Positions 56,201 through 64,000 of a DNA stretch of 64,000 nt are shown in pieces. The notes beneath the pieces are model-generated. The model saw only the letters and a list, made by a program, of their open reading frames with translations, had not been told where the DNA came from and did not search any database. A program made the position numbers and the translations under genes. Source of the stretch: Sphingobacterium sp. SYP-B4668 (GTDB taxonomy: Bacteria; Bacteroidota; Bacteroidia; Sphingobacteriales; Sphingobacteriaceae); NCBI RefSeq assembly GCF_027627455.1, contig NZ_CP115483.1, positions 682,001 to 746,000 on the forward strand, in the 5' to 3' direction. Positions within the stretch are counted from its first letter, which is position 1; the number at the start of each line of letters is the position of its first letter.

Positions 56201-57838
56201 ATGTTAAAAGGATTTTTTAATGTTCCGGTTCCAGTCAATGAACCTGTTTATACATACGCTGTTGGTACCAAAGAGCGCAAACTCTTAAGGGCGGCCATTG
56301 ACGAGGCTCGTGCTCAACAGATTGATGTTCCCATGTTTATCGGTGGAAAGGAGATTCGGACAGACAAGAAGGTGACACTAACACCTCCTCATGATCATCA
56401 ACATGTTTTGGGGACTTATAGCGAAGGAACCAAGCAACACGTTACGGATGCGATTCATGCAGCCCTATCTGCGAAAGCCTATTGGGAGAACTTGGCATGG
56501 GAAGATAGGGCAGCGATATTCCTGAAAGCGGCGGATTTGATTGCTGGCAAATATCGCTACAAACTGAATGCTGCTACCATGTTGGGGCAGTCTAAGAATC
56601 CTTATCAAGCAGAGATTGATTCGGCTTGTGAAATTGTCGACTTCCTCCGCTTCAATGTACAATATATGAGTGAAATCTACGCACAGCAACCACCAGTGTC
56701 CGGAAAAGGTGTCTGGAATCGCTTGGAACAACGACCATTGGAGGGATTCGTGTTTGCTTTGACGCCATTTAATTTTACGGCTATTGCGGGTAATCTGCCT
56801 TCTTGTGTGGCGATGATGGGTAACGTAGTGGTATGGAAACCGTCTAATACACAGATTTATTCTGCAAATGTATTGATGGAGATTTTTAGAGAGGCTGGTT
56901 TACCAGATGGGGTTATTAATTTGGTGTTTGTTTCTGGGCCTGATGCGGGGGATGTAATTTTTAAACATCCTGATTTTGCAGGTATTCACTTTACAGGATC
57001 GACTGGTGTGTTTCAAAATATTTGGAAGACAATTGGTGAGAATATTCATTTGTATAAAACTTATCCGAGAATTGTTGGTGAAACCGGAGGTAAGGATTTT
57101 ATCTTGGTGCACCCGTCTGCTGATGTCAAGGTGGCCAATACGGCTATCGTGAGAGGGTCTTTTGAATATCAAGGTCAAAAGTGTTCAGCAGCATCGCGCG
57201 TTTATATTCCACAGTCTTTGTGGCCGACGCTTAAATCGTCTATAGTTAAGGATGTTCAATCATTCACGATTGGTGGCACAGAGGATTTTTCTAATTTCAT
57301 CAATGCTGTAATTGACGAAAAATCATTTGACAAATTGGCGAAGTATATAGACCGTGCGAAAGCGTCAAACGAAGCTGAGATTATTGTGGGCGGTACTTAT
57401 GATAAGTCGAAGGGATATTTCATCCATCCAACGGTAATAGTGGCATCCAAGCCGGATTATGAGACTATGTCTGAGGAATTGTTTGGCCCAGTATTGACTG
57501 TTTATGTTTATGAAGATGCAAAATGGGAAGAAACGCTTGAGATAGTCGATAAGACATCTATTTATGCTTTGACAGGTGCTGTGATTGCTCAAGATCGCTA
57601 TGCGATTACGCAAGCGACTCATGCGCTGCGTAATGCTGCGGGTAATTTTTACGTAAATGATAAGTGTACCGGAGCGGTAGTTGGCCAACAACCATTCGGG
57701 GGGGCTAGAGGCTCGGGAACGAATGATAAAGCCGGATCGATGATTAATTTGTTGCGTTGGGTTTCTCCTCGTACTATTAAGGAGACGTTCCATCCAGATA
57801 CGGATTATAGATATCCATTTTTAGAAAAAGGAGAATAG
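56201..57838 (+). CDS. pruA: L-glutamate gamma-semialdehyde dehydrogenase
   Basis: 545 residues. Oxidises glutamate semialdehyde (from proline) to glutamate with NAD+. Aldehyde dehydrogenase fold; catalytic Cys328 in YQGQKCSAASR and general base Glu294 in GETGGKDF, NAD-binding FTGSTGVFQNIW, and the ending ARGSGTNDKAG. It is the stand-alone form without the proline dehydrogenase domain; putA-type partner not in the window. Confidence 0.95.
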   Translation: MLKGFFNVPVPVNEPVYTYAVGTKERKLLRAAIDEARAQQIDVPMFIGGKEIRTDKKVTLTPPHDHQHVLGTYSEGTKQHVTDAIHAALSAKAYWENLAWEDRAAIFLKAADLIAGKYRYKLNAATMLGQSKNPYQAEIDSACEIVDFLRFNVQYMSEIYAQQPPVSGKGVWNRLEQRPLEGFVFALTPFNFTAIAGNLPSCVAMMGNVVVWKPSNTQIYSANVLMEIFREAGLPDGVINLVFVSGPDAGDVIFKHPDFAGIHFTGSTGVFQNIWKTIGENIHLYKTYPRIVGETGGKDFILVHPSADVKVANTAIVRGSFEYQGQKCSAASRVYIPQSLWPTLKSSIVKDVQSFTIGGTEDFSNFINAVIDEKSFDKLAKYIDRAKASNEAEIIVGGTYDKSKGYFIHPTVIVASKPDYETMSEELFGPVLTVYVYEDAKWEETLEIVDKTSIYALTGAVIAQDRYAITQATHALRNAAGNFYVNDKCTGAVVGQQPFGGARGSGTNDKAGSMINLLRWVSPRTIKETFHPDTDYRYPFLEKGE

Positions 57839-57847
57839 AGCTAGGTA

Positions 57848-57890
57848 TTTAAAATAAAAAAGGGACAATTTGTCCCTTTTTTATTTTAAA
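57848..57890. terminator. Bidirectional terminator
   Basis: A 21-bp arm starting TTTAAAATAAAAAAGGG and its complement about a one-base centre, between convergent genes pruA and the phosphatase-family gene. Confidence 0.92.
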
Positions 57891-57927
57891 TGAGAGGTAT
57901 CGACTTTTATGCCTTATGATATGGATA

Positions 57928-58698
57928 TTATTTAAGAGATATCTCTACATATAGGGGGAGATGGTCGGACGCATAGGGTTCATCGATGACCGTATGGTTG
58001 CCAAACTGTACATTGCTTCTCTTATTGACCATTATGAAATCAATTTCTCGATTGGGGTTGACCTCTGGAATCGTAAACCCATTAGGAATGCTACTTCTTT
58101 TAAAGAGACCCTCCAATGTTTTGATTGGCTGTGAGTCGGGTTGGGCATTGAGGTCACCGACAAGGATTACTAGATCTTTTGTGTTTTTGAAATGATCAAC
58201 GATAAACTGAGTTTGTGCGATTCGATTTTCGTTTTTGAGATCAAGGTGCGTGTTCGCAAAATAAATGATTTTTTTGGAAGGTAATTTTATTTTAGCAATT
58301 CCGAGGCTCCGCATCTCACTCTTTACGGGCATAGGGAGATAGTGGTGCTCTGTGTTTTCAATAGGATATTTAGATAGTATAGCTGTTCCATATTCGCCTT
58401 TTTCTAGGTCGATTCCTTTTGAAAAGAAGTAGTATTTCATCCCGGTAAGTTCGGCAAGCTTTTTGGCTTGATCGGTATGTTCTGATCGGCTTACGTTTAT
58501 ATCGACTTCCTGGAGTCCTACTATATCAGCATTCGAGTTTTTGATGACGGCTGCTATCGCATTCAGATCAATAACGTTTGCCTTGCTAGGTGGATTGGCG
58601 TGATGGATATTGTAAGATAGGATTTTTAGCGTGGATTGCCCTTGTGAATCAAAGGCCATAAGTAGTAAAAATAGAAATAGAATCAGTTGTTTTTTCAT
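57928..58698 (-). CDS. Exported endonuclease/exonuclease/phosphatase family protein
   Basis: 256 residues with signal peptide (MKKQLILFLFLLLMAFDSQGQ). DNase I-like fold: SYNIHHA, LQEVD (metal-binding Glu), FANTHLD, GDLNAQPDS and the final SDHLPLYVEI with the catalytic Asp-His. Acts outside the cytosol on phosphodiester or phosphomonoester bonds; nuclease, sphingomyelinase and phospholipase members all exist. Confidence 0.9.
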   Translation of the reverse strand: MKKQLILFLFLLLMAFDSQGQSTLKILSYNIHHANPPSKANVIDLNAIAAVIKNSNADIVGLQEVDINVSRSEHTDQAKKLAELTGMKYYFFSKGIDLEKGEYGTAILSKYPIENTEHHYLPMPVKSEMRSLGIAKIKLPSKKIIYFANTHLDLKNENRIAQTQFIVDHFKNTKDLVILVGDLNAQPDSQPIKTLEGLFKRSSIPNGFTIPEVNPNREIDFIMVNKRSNVQFGNHTVIDEPYASDHLPLYVEISLK

Positions 58699-58800
58699 TG
58701 AAATAGTTGCTTTGTACTTCGTGGACTTACGAAGTGGTTATTAGAATCTAAGGTTGTAATAGTTTGCATATGTTCGATGCACATTGTTTCATTAAATAAA

Positions 58801-58827
58801 TATAGCCATTCCTTTGGAATGGCTATA
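58801..58827 (-). terminator. recA terminator
   Basis: TATAGCCATTCC pairs with GGAATGGCTATA over a three-base loop; on the minus strand a T-rich stretch follows. It starts 29 bases after the recA stop. Confidence 0.85.
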
Positions 58828-58855
58828 AACATACATTATAAAATTGTAGTGACAA

Positions 58856-59872
58856 TTATTCTCCGATAGGAAGTACGGTTTCTACTCCTGTAACCTCTGC
58901 GCGAATTTTAGCTTCGAGCTCATCCATTAAATCTGGATTATCTAATAATAAGGTTTTGACCGCATCACGTCCTTGACCAAGTTTGGTATCTCCATAGCTA
59001 AACCAAGAACCTGCTTTTTTGATGATGTTGTACTCAACGCCTAAATCAATGATTTCTCCGACTTTAGAAATACCTTCTCCAAACATAATATCAAATTCGG
59101 CAATACGAAAGGGTGGGGCTACTTTGTTTTTGACAATCTTGACTTTTACACGGTTGCCAGATACTTCGTCTGAATCTTTAATCTGAGAGGTACGACGTAT
59201 ATCCAGGCGTACAGATGCGTAAAATTTTAAGGCATTACCACCAGTTGTGGTTTCAGGATTTCCAAACATGACACCGATTTTTTCCCGTAATTGGTTAATG
59301 AATATACAGCAGCAATTTGTTTTAGAGATTGTTCCTGTCAGTTTTCGCAATGCTTGGGACATTAAGCGGGCTTGAAGTCCCATTTTAGAATCTCCCATTT
59401 CGCCTTCAATTTCGCCTTTAGGTACCAATGCAGCTACAGAGTCAATTACAATTACATCAATAGCACCTGAACGAATTAAATTGTCCGCAATTTCTAGTCC
59501 TTGCTCGCCATTATCTGGTTGGGATATCAAAAGATTCTCTACATCAACTCCGAGTTTTTGCGCGTAGTATTTGTCAAAAGCATGTTCCGCATCTATAATA
59601 GCTGCAATTCCACCCTTTTTTTGAGCTTCAGCAACAATATGGGTAGCTAAGGTAGTTTTACCAGAAGATTCGGGTCCGTATATTTCGATGATACGTCCTT
59701 TTGGAACACCTCCAATGCCTAATGCAATATCTAAGCCCAATGAGCCTGTGGAGATAGATTCTATTGGTTCAACAGCTGAATCTCCCAATTTCATGATGGC
59801 TCCTTTACCATATGATTTTTCTAATTTATCTAAAGTAAGCTGTAGGGCTTTTAGTTTATCTGAATTGCTCAT
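58856..59872 (-). CDS. recA: Recombinase RecA
   Basis: 338 residues. Walker [10 protein letters not shown] (about 65-73), the DNA-binding loops (about 155-165 and 195-210) and the conserved core [13 protein letters not shown]...[22 protein letters not shown]. Strand exchange and SOS signal. The acidic tail is short (VETVLPIGE). A good promoter stands just upstream; I see no classical LexA box there. Confidence 0.98.
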   Translation of the reverse strand: MSNSDKLKALQLTLDKLEKSYGKGAIMKLGDSAVEPIESISTGSLGLDIALGIGGVPKGRIIEIYGPESSGKTTLATHIVAEAQKKGGIAAIIDAEHAFDKYYAQKLGVDVENLLISQPDNGEQGLEIADNLIRSGAIDVIVIDSVAALVPKGEIEGEMGDSKMGLQARLMSQALRKLTGTISKTNCCCIFINQLREKIGVMFGNPETTTGGNALKFYASVRLDIRRTSQIKDSDEVSGNRVKVKIVKNKVAPPFRIAEFDIMFGEGISKVGEIIDLGVEYNIIKKAGSWFSYGDTKLGQGRDAVKTLLLDNPDLMDELEAKIRAEVTGVETVLPIGE

Positions 59873-59891
59873 ATTTTTAGTAATTATAGTT

Positions 59892-59921
59892 CAAAAATAC
59901 AGATTAAAATGAAATCTACAA
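59892..59921 (-). promoter_or_regulatory. recA promoter
   Basis: On the minus strand: TTG (59921-59919), 19-bp spacer, TATTTTTG (59899-59892), 20 bases before the start. Confidence 0.65.
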
Positions 59922-59951
59922 ATTTATTTTGCTAATTTTATTAGTTGTTGT

Positions 59952-60635
59952 TTATTTGCGCTCCGTTTTAAGCTTAGGACGAGTTATTTTCTGCTTCAAA
60001 AAGTTAGTCTCGTAATATTTACACATGTATGTAATTGGACAAATTTCACATTTTGGGGTACGTGCTAAGCAAATGTATCGGCCATGTAGTATCAGCCAAT
60101 GATGAGCTACAGCAATGGTTTCTTCGGGCAAGTATTTGACCAATTGTTTTTCTACAGCCAAGGGGGTAGTAGCTCTACTAGTTAAACCTAATCGGTTGCT
60201 CACTCTAAATACGTGTGTATCTACGGCCATGGCAGGTCTGTTGTATACCACTGATGAGATGACATTTGCAGTTTTTCGACCAACTCCTGGGAGCTTTACT
60301 AAGTCTTCAATTGTTTCAGGAACGTGCCCATTGAAATTTTCGACCAACATTTTTGCCATGCCAACTAAATGTTTGGCTTTGTTATTTGGATAACTGACCG
60401 AGCGTATGTATGCGAAGACCTCATCTATGGACGCTTCCGCTAGTGCTTCAACAACTGGAAAGCGCTCAAATAGCGCTGGCGTGATTTGATTAATTCTTTT
60501 ATCCGTGCATTGGGCGGATAGGATTACAGCTACTAATAGCTCAAAGGGATTACTATAATTTAATTCGGTTTGGGCATCAGGATTATGAGTGGAAAAATAC
60601 TCTACAAATGCACGGTATCGATCTTTCTTTAGCAT
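59952..60635 (-). CDS. nth: Endonuclease III
   Basis: 227 residues from ATG 60635 (MLKKDRYRAF); an upstream start at 60692 would add a hydrophobic leader not seen in the family. DNA glycosylase and AP lyase for oxidised pyrimidines. Helix-hairpin-helix LPGVGRKTANV with catalytic Lys121, Asp139 in VDTHVFR, and the [4Fe-4S] cysteines 189, 196, 199 and 205 with the usual C-x6-C-x2-C-x5-C spacing. Confidence 0.96.
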   Translation of the reverse strand: MLKKDRYRAFVEYFSTHNPDAQTELNYSNPFELLVAVILSAQCTDKRINQITPALFERFPVVEALAEASIDEVFAYIRSVSYPNNKAKHLVGMAKMLVENFNGHVPETIEDLVKLPGVGRKTANVISSVVYNRPAMAVDTHVFRVSNRLGLTSRATTPLAVEKQLVKYLPEETIAVAHHWLILHGRYICLARTPKCEICPITYMCKYYETNFLKQKITRPKLKTERK

Positions 60636-60674
60636 AATCAAAGATACGAAACCAAAGTTGAAGGAGAAAAAACT

Positions 60675-60700
60675 AAGGCTCGATGATATCATCGAGCCTT
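60675..60700. terminator. Terminator of the 61-residue gene
   Basis: AAGGCTCGATGAT followed directly by its complement; perfect palindrome. It lies 15 bases after the stop of the small minus-strand gene and before nth. Confidence 0.8.
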
Positions 60701-60715
60701 GTTGTTGTAGAGTAC

Positions 60716-60901
60716 TTATTTGCTTTTCAATGATTTTGAATAAGCCAAAATATTGTCAATTGTCGTTTTGTTGGGATTTTTCGACAAATTTTGTAGACTT
60801 GATTTTAACTTAATCTCAAATATCTCGTCGTGGCTTTTGGCCTGGTCTTGATTTTTGAGTACATAAGCATCTACTTTAGTTTTTGTAAAGTTTTCGACCA
60901 T
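60716..60901 (-). CDS. Small protein of unknown function
   Basis: 61 residues, charged and helical (KTKVDAYVLKNQDQAKSHDE...). No family recognised. It is likely real: ATG start, a TACGTTTG box (60945-60938 on the minus strand) 37 bases upstream, and its own palindromic terminator. Confidence 0.65.
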   Translation of the reverse strand: MVENFTKTKVDAYVLKNQDQAKSHDEIFEIKLKSSLQNLSKNPNKTTIDNILAYSKSLKSK

Positions 60902-60979
60902 AAGCTAATCTAATTTTGTTTGTTATCAACTTCTTATCAAACGTAAGATAGGTAGCTTATAGTATTTTATCACAAAAAA

Positions 60980-62611
60980 TTATTTTTTTGTTTTTGACAT
61001 ATATTTATCGGCTTCTACAACGGCTTGGTAAGCATTCACTATTCCTCCTGTAACACTGATTTCGTCCAGGTATACTTTTCTATTACTGCCATCTTCTCCT
61101 TTTACTTTTATCTTTTTGTCCACTTTGATTACAGATTTTAGAATGATGTCCTTGGTTTCTTTTGCTGTCAACTGTGGATAATATGAACGGATTAAAGCTG
61201 CTAACCCGGCGACCACAGGAGATGCCATGCTGGTGCCTTGTTCTTCTTTGTATTTGGAATCGGGTACGGTGGAATAAATCTGTACTCCTGGAGCAAATAC
61301 GTCTACAGTCTTGTAGCCGTAGTTGGAAAAGTCAGCTACAAGATCATCATCTTGATAAAGACCACTAGCACCTACCGTAATCCACGCATCGGCTTCACCT
61401 TGAATAGCATCTAAACTGTCAGTAAAGTATTTCGTCGGGTAGTTCTTGTGTATGTCGACGTCTTGGCCATCGTTACCAGCAGCGTGTACTAACAATACAT
61501 CTTTGGATAGGGCAAACTTAATCGCTTCATCTACAGCTTTTTTGTTGTAGGCATAGCTTTTCCCGAAACTCATGTTGATGACCTTTGCTCCATTTTCCGC
61601 TGCATATCGGATGGAATTGGCTACATCCTTATCTCTCTCATCCCCATTAGGAACAGTTCTTAGTGCCATAATTTGCACATGATCTGCTACCCCATTGATG
61701 CCGATTCCATTATTACGTTTTGCGCCTATTATTCCTGCCACATGCGTTCCGTGAAGTGCATCTGGGCCTGTCACGTCTGGATTTCCGTAATAGCGCTCGT
61801 TTGCGTCTTCATAGTTGTCTCCAATAATATATCTAGGGTCGAACTCCTTGTTTAAATGATAGTTTATTTGATCCCCGAAATAGATGTTTGCATCTGCAAT
61901 TTGGCTATAGAACTTTCCAACTGATTTTTCTTCTTGGATACCTTTTTTTGCAATCCGGATGGCCATTTTCTCCTGATCAGTAGTCGTCTGATAGTTTTCG
62001 ATGTCGGCAAGGGTTAATGCCGAGGTATCTTTTCCAATCTTTATGAAGATATTGTCCAACTGTTCCTTAAGTTTACCATAGTTGAGTTGGCCGAATTGCG
62101 CTTCTTCAAGTTTACGGGCATACTCGCTTACCATCCCTTGGTAAGCAACGAACTCTCTTCTTTCGGCGGCACTTAATGGCGTGCTGGGAAGGACGGAGAT
62201 ATATTTAGGTTCGAATTTCCTAATTTGGCGGGTCAATTCGAGGTTGTCTTGGTTGACATTCTCTCCATTGGCATTCCCAATGAAATTCCAACCGTGCTTG
62301 TCATTGACATACCCATTTTTGTCGTTATCCTTGCCATTATCGTTGTTGTCGTTCGTATTTGTCCAGAGCACATCTTTTAAGTCCTCATGTTGGACATCTA
62401 CTCCTCCGTCAATGACAGCTACTATTATAGGAGTTGCTTTTCGGCCTTTTAGTAAAGTATTGTATGCTTTTTCCGTGCTAATCCCCATCACTCCGTCTTG
62501 TTGAAAATCAAGATTAAACCAGTTTTGCGGAGCTTTTTTATCTTTTTGGGCAAATGATAGCGAAGGTAAAAGTCCTAGTGCTAATATAAATGCTAATTTA
62601 CTTAATCTCAT
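60980..62611 (-). CDS. Exported subtilisin-like (S8) peptidase
   Basis: 543 residues with signal peptide (MRLSKLAFILALGLLPSLSFA). Catalytic triad Asp68 (VIDGGVD), His287 (HGTHVAG) and Ser461 (GTSMASP), oxyanion Asn in HAAGNDG. Asp-to-His spacing is 219 residues against about 32 in subtilisin: a large insertion (about 85-275), rich in charged residues and helices, sits in the catalytic domain. No propeptide domain or sorting domain is evident. Periplasmic or secreted. Confidence 0.94.
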   Translation of the reverse strand: MRLSKLAFILALGLLPSLSFAQKDKKAPQNWFNLDFQQDGVMGISTEKAYNTLLKGRKATPIIVAVIDGGVDVQHEDLKDVLWTNTNDNNDNGKDNDKNGYVNDKHGWNFIGNANGENVNQDNLELTRQIRKFEPKYISVLPSTPLSAAERREFVAYQGMVSEYARKLEEAQFGQLNYGKLKEQLDNIFIKIGKDTSALTLADIENYQTTTDQEKMAIRIAKKGIQEEKSVGKFYSQIADANIYFGDQINYHLNKEFDPRYIIGDNYEDANERYYGNPDVTGPDALHGTHVAGIIGAKRNNGIGINGVADHVQIMALRTVPNGDERDKDVANSIRYAAENGAKVINMSFGKSYAYNKKAVDEAIKFALSKDVLLVHAAGNDGQDVDIHKNYPTKYFTDSLDAIQGEADAWITVGASGLYQDDDLVADFSNYGYKTVDVFAPGVQIYSTVPDSKYKEEQGTSMASPVVAGLAALIRSYYPQLTAKETKDIILKSVIKVDKKIKVKGEDGSNRKVYLDEISVTGGIVNAYQAVVEADKYMSKTKK

Positions 62612-62650
62612 TCTTGCTGCTTAATGTTTTATTTAAAATTGATGTATAAG

Positions 62651-62658
62651 CAAATATA
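62651..62658 (-). promoter_or_regulatory. S8 peptidase -7 box
   Basis: TATATTTG on the minus strand, 40 bases before the start; the nearest TTG (62677-62675) gives a short 16-bp spacer. Confidence 0.45.
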
Positions 62659-62789
62659 GGGCAATAATCTAAAGCAAACTGTTAATTTATTCTAAATCGC
62701 TAAAATTTTCGCCTATCTTTAATGAATTTTCATTGAGAAAGGGAGTAAATGCTTTTTTATTGTGGAATTGCTAATCTTGACGCTAAATT

Positions 62790-64000
62790 ATGAGTAAATT
62801 AATTTTGTGGGCTGCTGGAGTATTCACTATGGCGTCCTGTTCTTCAAATAATACAATGTTGGAAAATAAAGCAGTAACATGGCCTGACCTGACTCCACCA
62901 GTTGCGGATGTAAAGGCACACGAGCGGATTATCCATGGGGATACCGTAGTCGATAATTATTATTGGATGATTGACTATTTCAAAAAGGGTCCAGATTCGT
63001 CCAACGTCGTCCAATATCTAGAAGCGGAGAATGCTTACACCTCAGGCATGATGAAAGATACCGAACCCTTTCAGAAGCGACTTTTTGATGAGCTGAAAGG
63101 ACGGATTAAGGAAGCTGATGAGTCGGTGCCATACTTAAAAAATGGATATTACTATTATACACGGACAGAGGAAGGAAAGCAGTATTATAAATATTGTCGT
63201 AAGAAGGGAAGTCTTGATGGGGTAGAGGAGGTCTTGCTAGATGTTGATGCTATGGCTGAGGGACACGCTTACTATGCCATCAGTGGTCTGTCTATAAGTC
63301 CAGACAATAAGCGACTGGCCTATGGGGTTGATACCATTTCTCGTAGAGAATATATAGTACACATCAAGGATTTGGAAACTGGCAAGATCTTTAGTGATCG
63401 TATCAGCAGGACCTCAGGTGGTACTACTTGGGCGAATGACAATGAAACGCTGTTTTATACATCCAAGAATCCAATCACTTTGTTGAGTGAAAAAATTAAA
63501 AGACATCGTATTGGGACCGATGAACAAGCAGATGTAACCGTATATGACGAGAAGGATAATACAAATTATATTGGAGTAAGTAAGTCGAAAAATGGAGAGT
63601 TCATCCTGATTTATTCAGGAGGGACGCTTTCTTCTGAAGTTTACATTTTAAATGCTAATGATCCAAATGGAACATTCAAGGTTTTTCAACCTCGTGTAAA
63701 AGATGTGCTTTACTCGGTGGTGGCTTTGGAAAATAAATTTTTGATTGTTACAAATGATGGCGCGACGAACTTTAAAGTGATGGAATGTCCTCTTGACCGT
63801 ACAGGAAAGGAAAATTGGAAAGAATTCATCCCCCATCGTACAGATGTGTTGGTGAGTGATATCGACGAGTTTAGGGATTTTATTGTTATTTCGGAGCGAA
63901 AGAATGGACTTACTCAGCTGGCTGTTCGTAGTTTGAAAGATGGAAACCAGCATTACCTAGATTTTGGAGAAGCCGCGTATACGGTGTATCCAAGTACGAA
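62790..64000 (+). CDS. S9 prolyl oligopeptidase-family lipoprotein (oligopeptidase B-like), N-terminal part
   Basis: 403 codons are visible from ATG 62790; the frame is open to the end of the window, so the catalytic alpha/beta hydrolase domain lies beyond it. A lipobox (TMASC, Cys16) makes it an exported lipoprotein. The start of the mature part, VKAHERIIHGDTVVDNYYWMIDYF, is the typical oligopeptidase B opening, and the rest shows the seven-bladed propeller (GLSISPDNKRLAYGVDT). It cleaves short peptides after basic residues or proline; which is not decidable here. Divergent from the S8 peptidase with 178 bases between. Confidence 0.9.
   Translation, partial: MSKLILWAAGVFTMASCSSNNTMLENKAVTWPDLTPPVADVKAHERIIHGDTVVDNYYWMIDYFKKGPDSSNVVQYLEAENAYTSGMMKDTEPFQKRLFDELKGRIKEADESVPYLKNGYYYYTRTEEGKQYYKYCRKKGSLDGVEEVLLDVDAMAEGHAYYAISGLSISPDNKRLAYGVDTISRREYIVHIKDLETGKIFSDRISRTSGGTTWANDNETLFYTSKNPITLLSEKIKRHRIGTDEQADVTVYDEKDNTNYIGVSKSKNGEFILIYSGGTLSSEVYILNANDPNGTFKVFQPRVKDVLYSVVALENKFLIVTNDGATNFKVMECPLDRTGKENWKEFIPHRTDVLVSDIDEFRDFIVISERKNGLTQLAVRSLKDGNQHYLDFGEAAYTVYPST

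Noticed and set aside
60636..60692. Extended start of nth with a hydrophobic leader
   Set aside because: Endonuclease III is cytosolic and the extra residues fit no family feature.
1..64000. tRNA, rRNA, CRISPR, prophage or insertion sequence
   Set aside because: No cloverleaf, regular spacer array, transposase, integrase or phage gene seen on either strand.

Overview
The window is chromosomal DNA from a Bacteroidota bacterium, most likely Sphingobacteriaceae (Sphingobacterium-like). The sequence shows a hybrid two-component regulator beside a SusC/SusD pair, promoters of the Bacteroidota form TTG-(18 to 20 bp)-TAnnTTTG, a SdhC-SdhA-SdhB complex II operon, an arginine operon with the Bacteroidota succinyl-ornithine-type transcarbamylase, and few Shine-Dalgarno sequences. 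The genus is an inference. I see no tRNA, rRNA, CRISPR array, phage or insertion sequence.

Layout. 1-935: end of a serine hydrolase gene and a small CoA-binding protein. 932-12703: a small polysaccharide utilisation locus with a hybrid two-component regulator (minus strand) divergent from susC, susD, a DUF2264 gene and a GH88 unsaturated uronyl hydrolase; import of uronic-acid-containing oligosaccharides is the likely job. 12704-28213: one long ribosomal protein cluster (S10, spc and alpha operons merged) from rplC to rplQ, with secY, map, infA, rpmJ and rpoA. It begins at rplC, without rpsJ, and has internal promoters and many intercistronic hairpins. 28224-33162: arginine operon argD-argF'-argB-proC-argE ending in a terminator shared with a convergent Lrp/AsnC regulator. 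33646-34307: unexplained non-coding stretch. 34308-35351: an unrecognised protein with residues that could form a divergent kinase-like fold. 35352-38845: ruvC, a flippase-like membrane protein overlapping a family 2 glycosyltransferase, and a PlsC acyltransferase. 39275-41963: a four-gene set (DUF2089 regulator, PH-like membrane protein, Yip1-like membrane protein, alpha/beta hydrolase). 42037-49686: SDR oxidoreductase, second flippase-like protein, small membrane protein, lipoprotein, coiled-coil membrane protein and a 1250-residue membrane histidine kinase. 49782-53386: succinate dehydrogenase operon, with a repeat element exactly filling the sdhA-sdhB gap. 53553-64000: outer-membrane barrel protein, CsbD-like/CsaA/TadA genes, superoxide dismutase, PruA, a secreted endonuclease/phosphatase-family protein, recA, nth, a 61-residue protein, a subtilase, and the first part of an S9 oligopeptidase that runs off the window.

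Nearly all convergent or isolated genes end in clear stem-loops, several bidirectional. The points most worth following are the kinase-like protein at 34308, Val90 of the ornithine transcarbamylase (predicts succinyl-ornithine use), the ATTACCCC direct repeat before susC, the hairpins and internal promoters of the ribosomal cluster, and the inverted repeat between sdhA and sdhB. No wholly new system is proven by the sequence alone.
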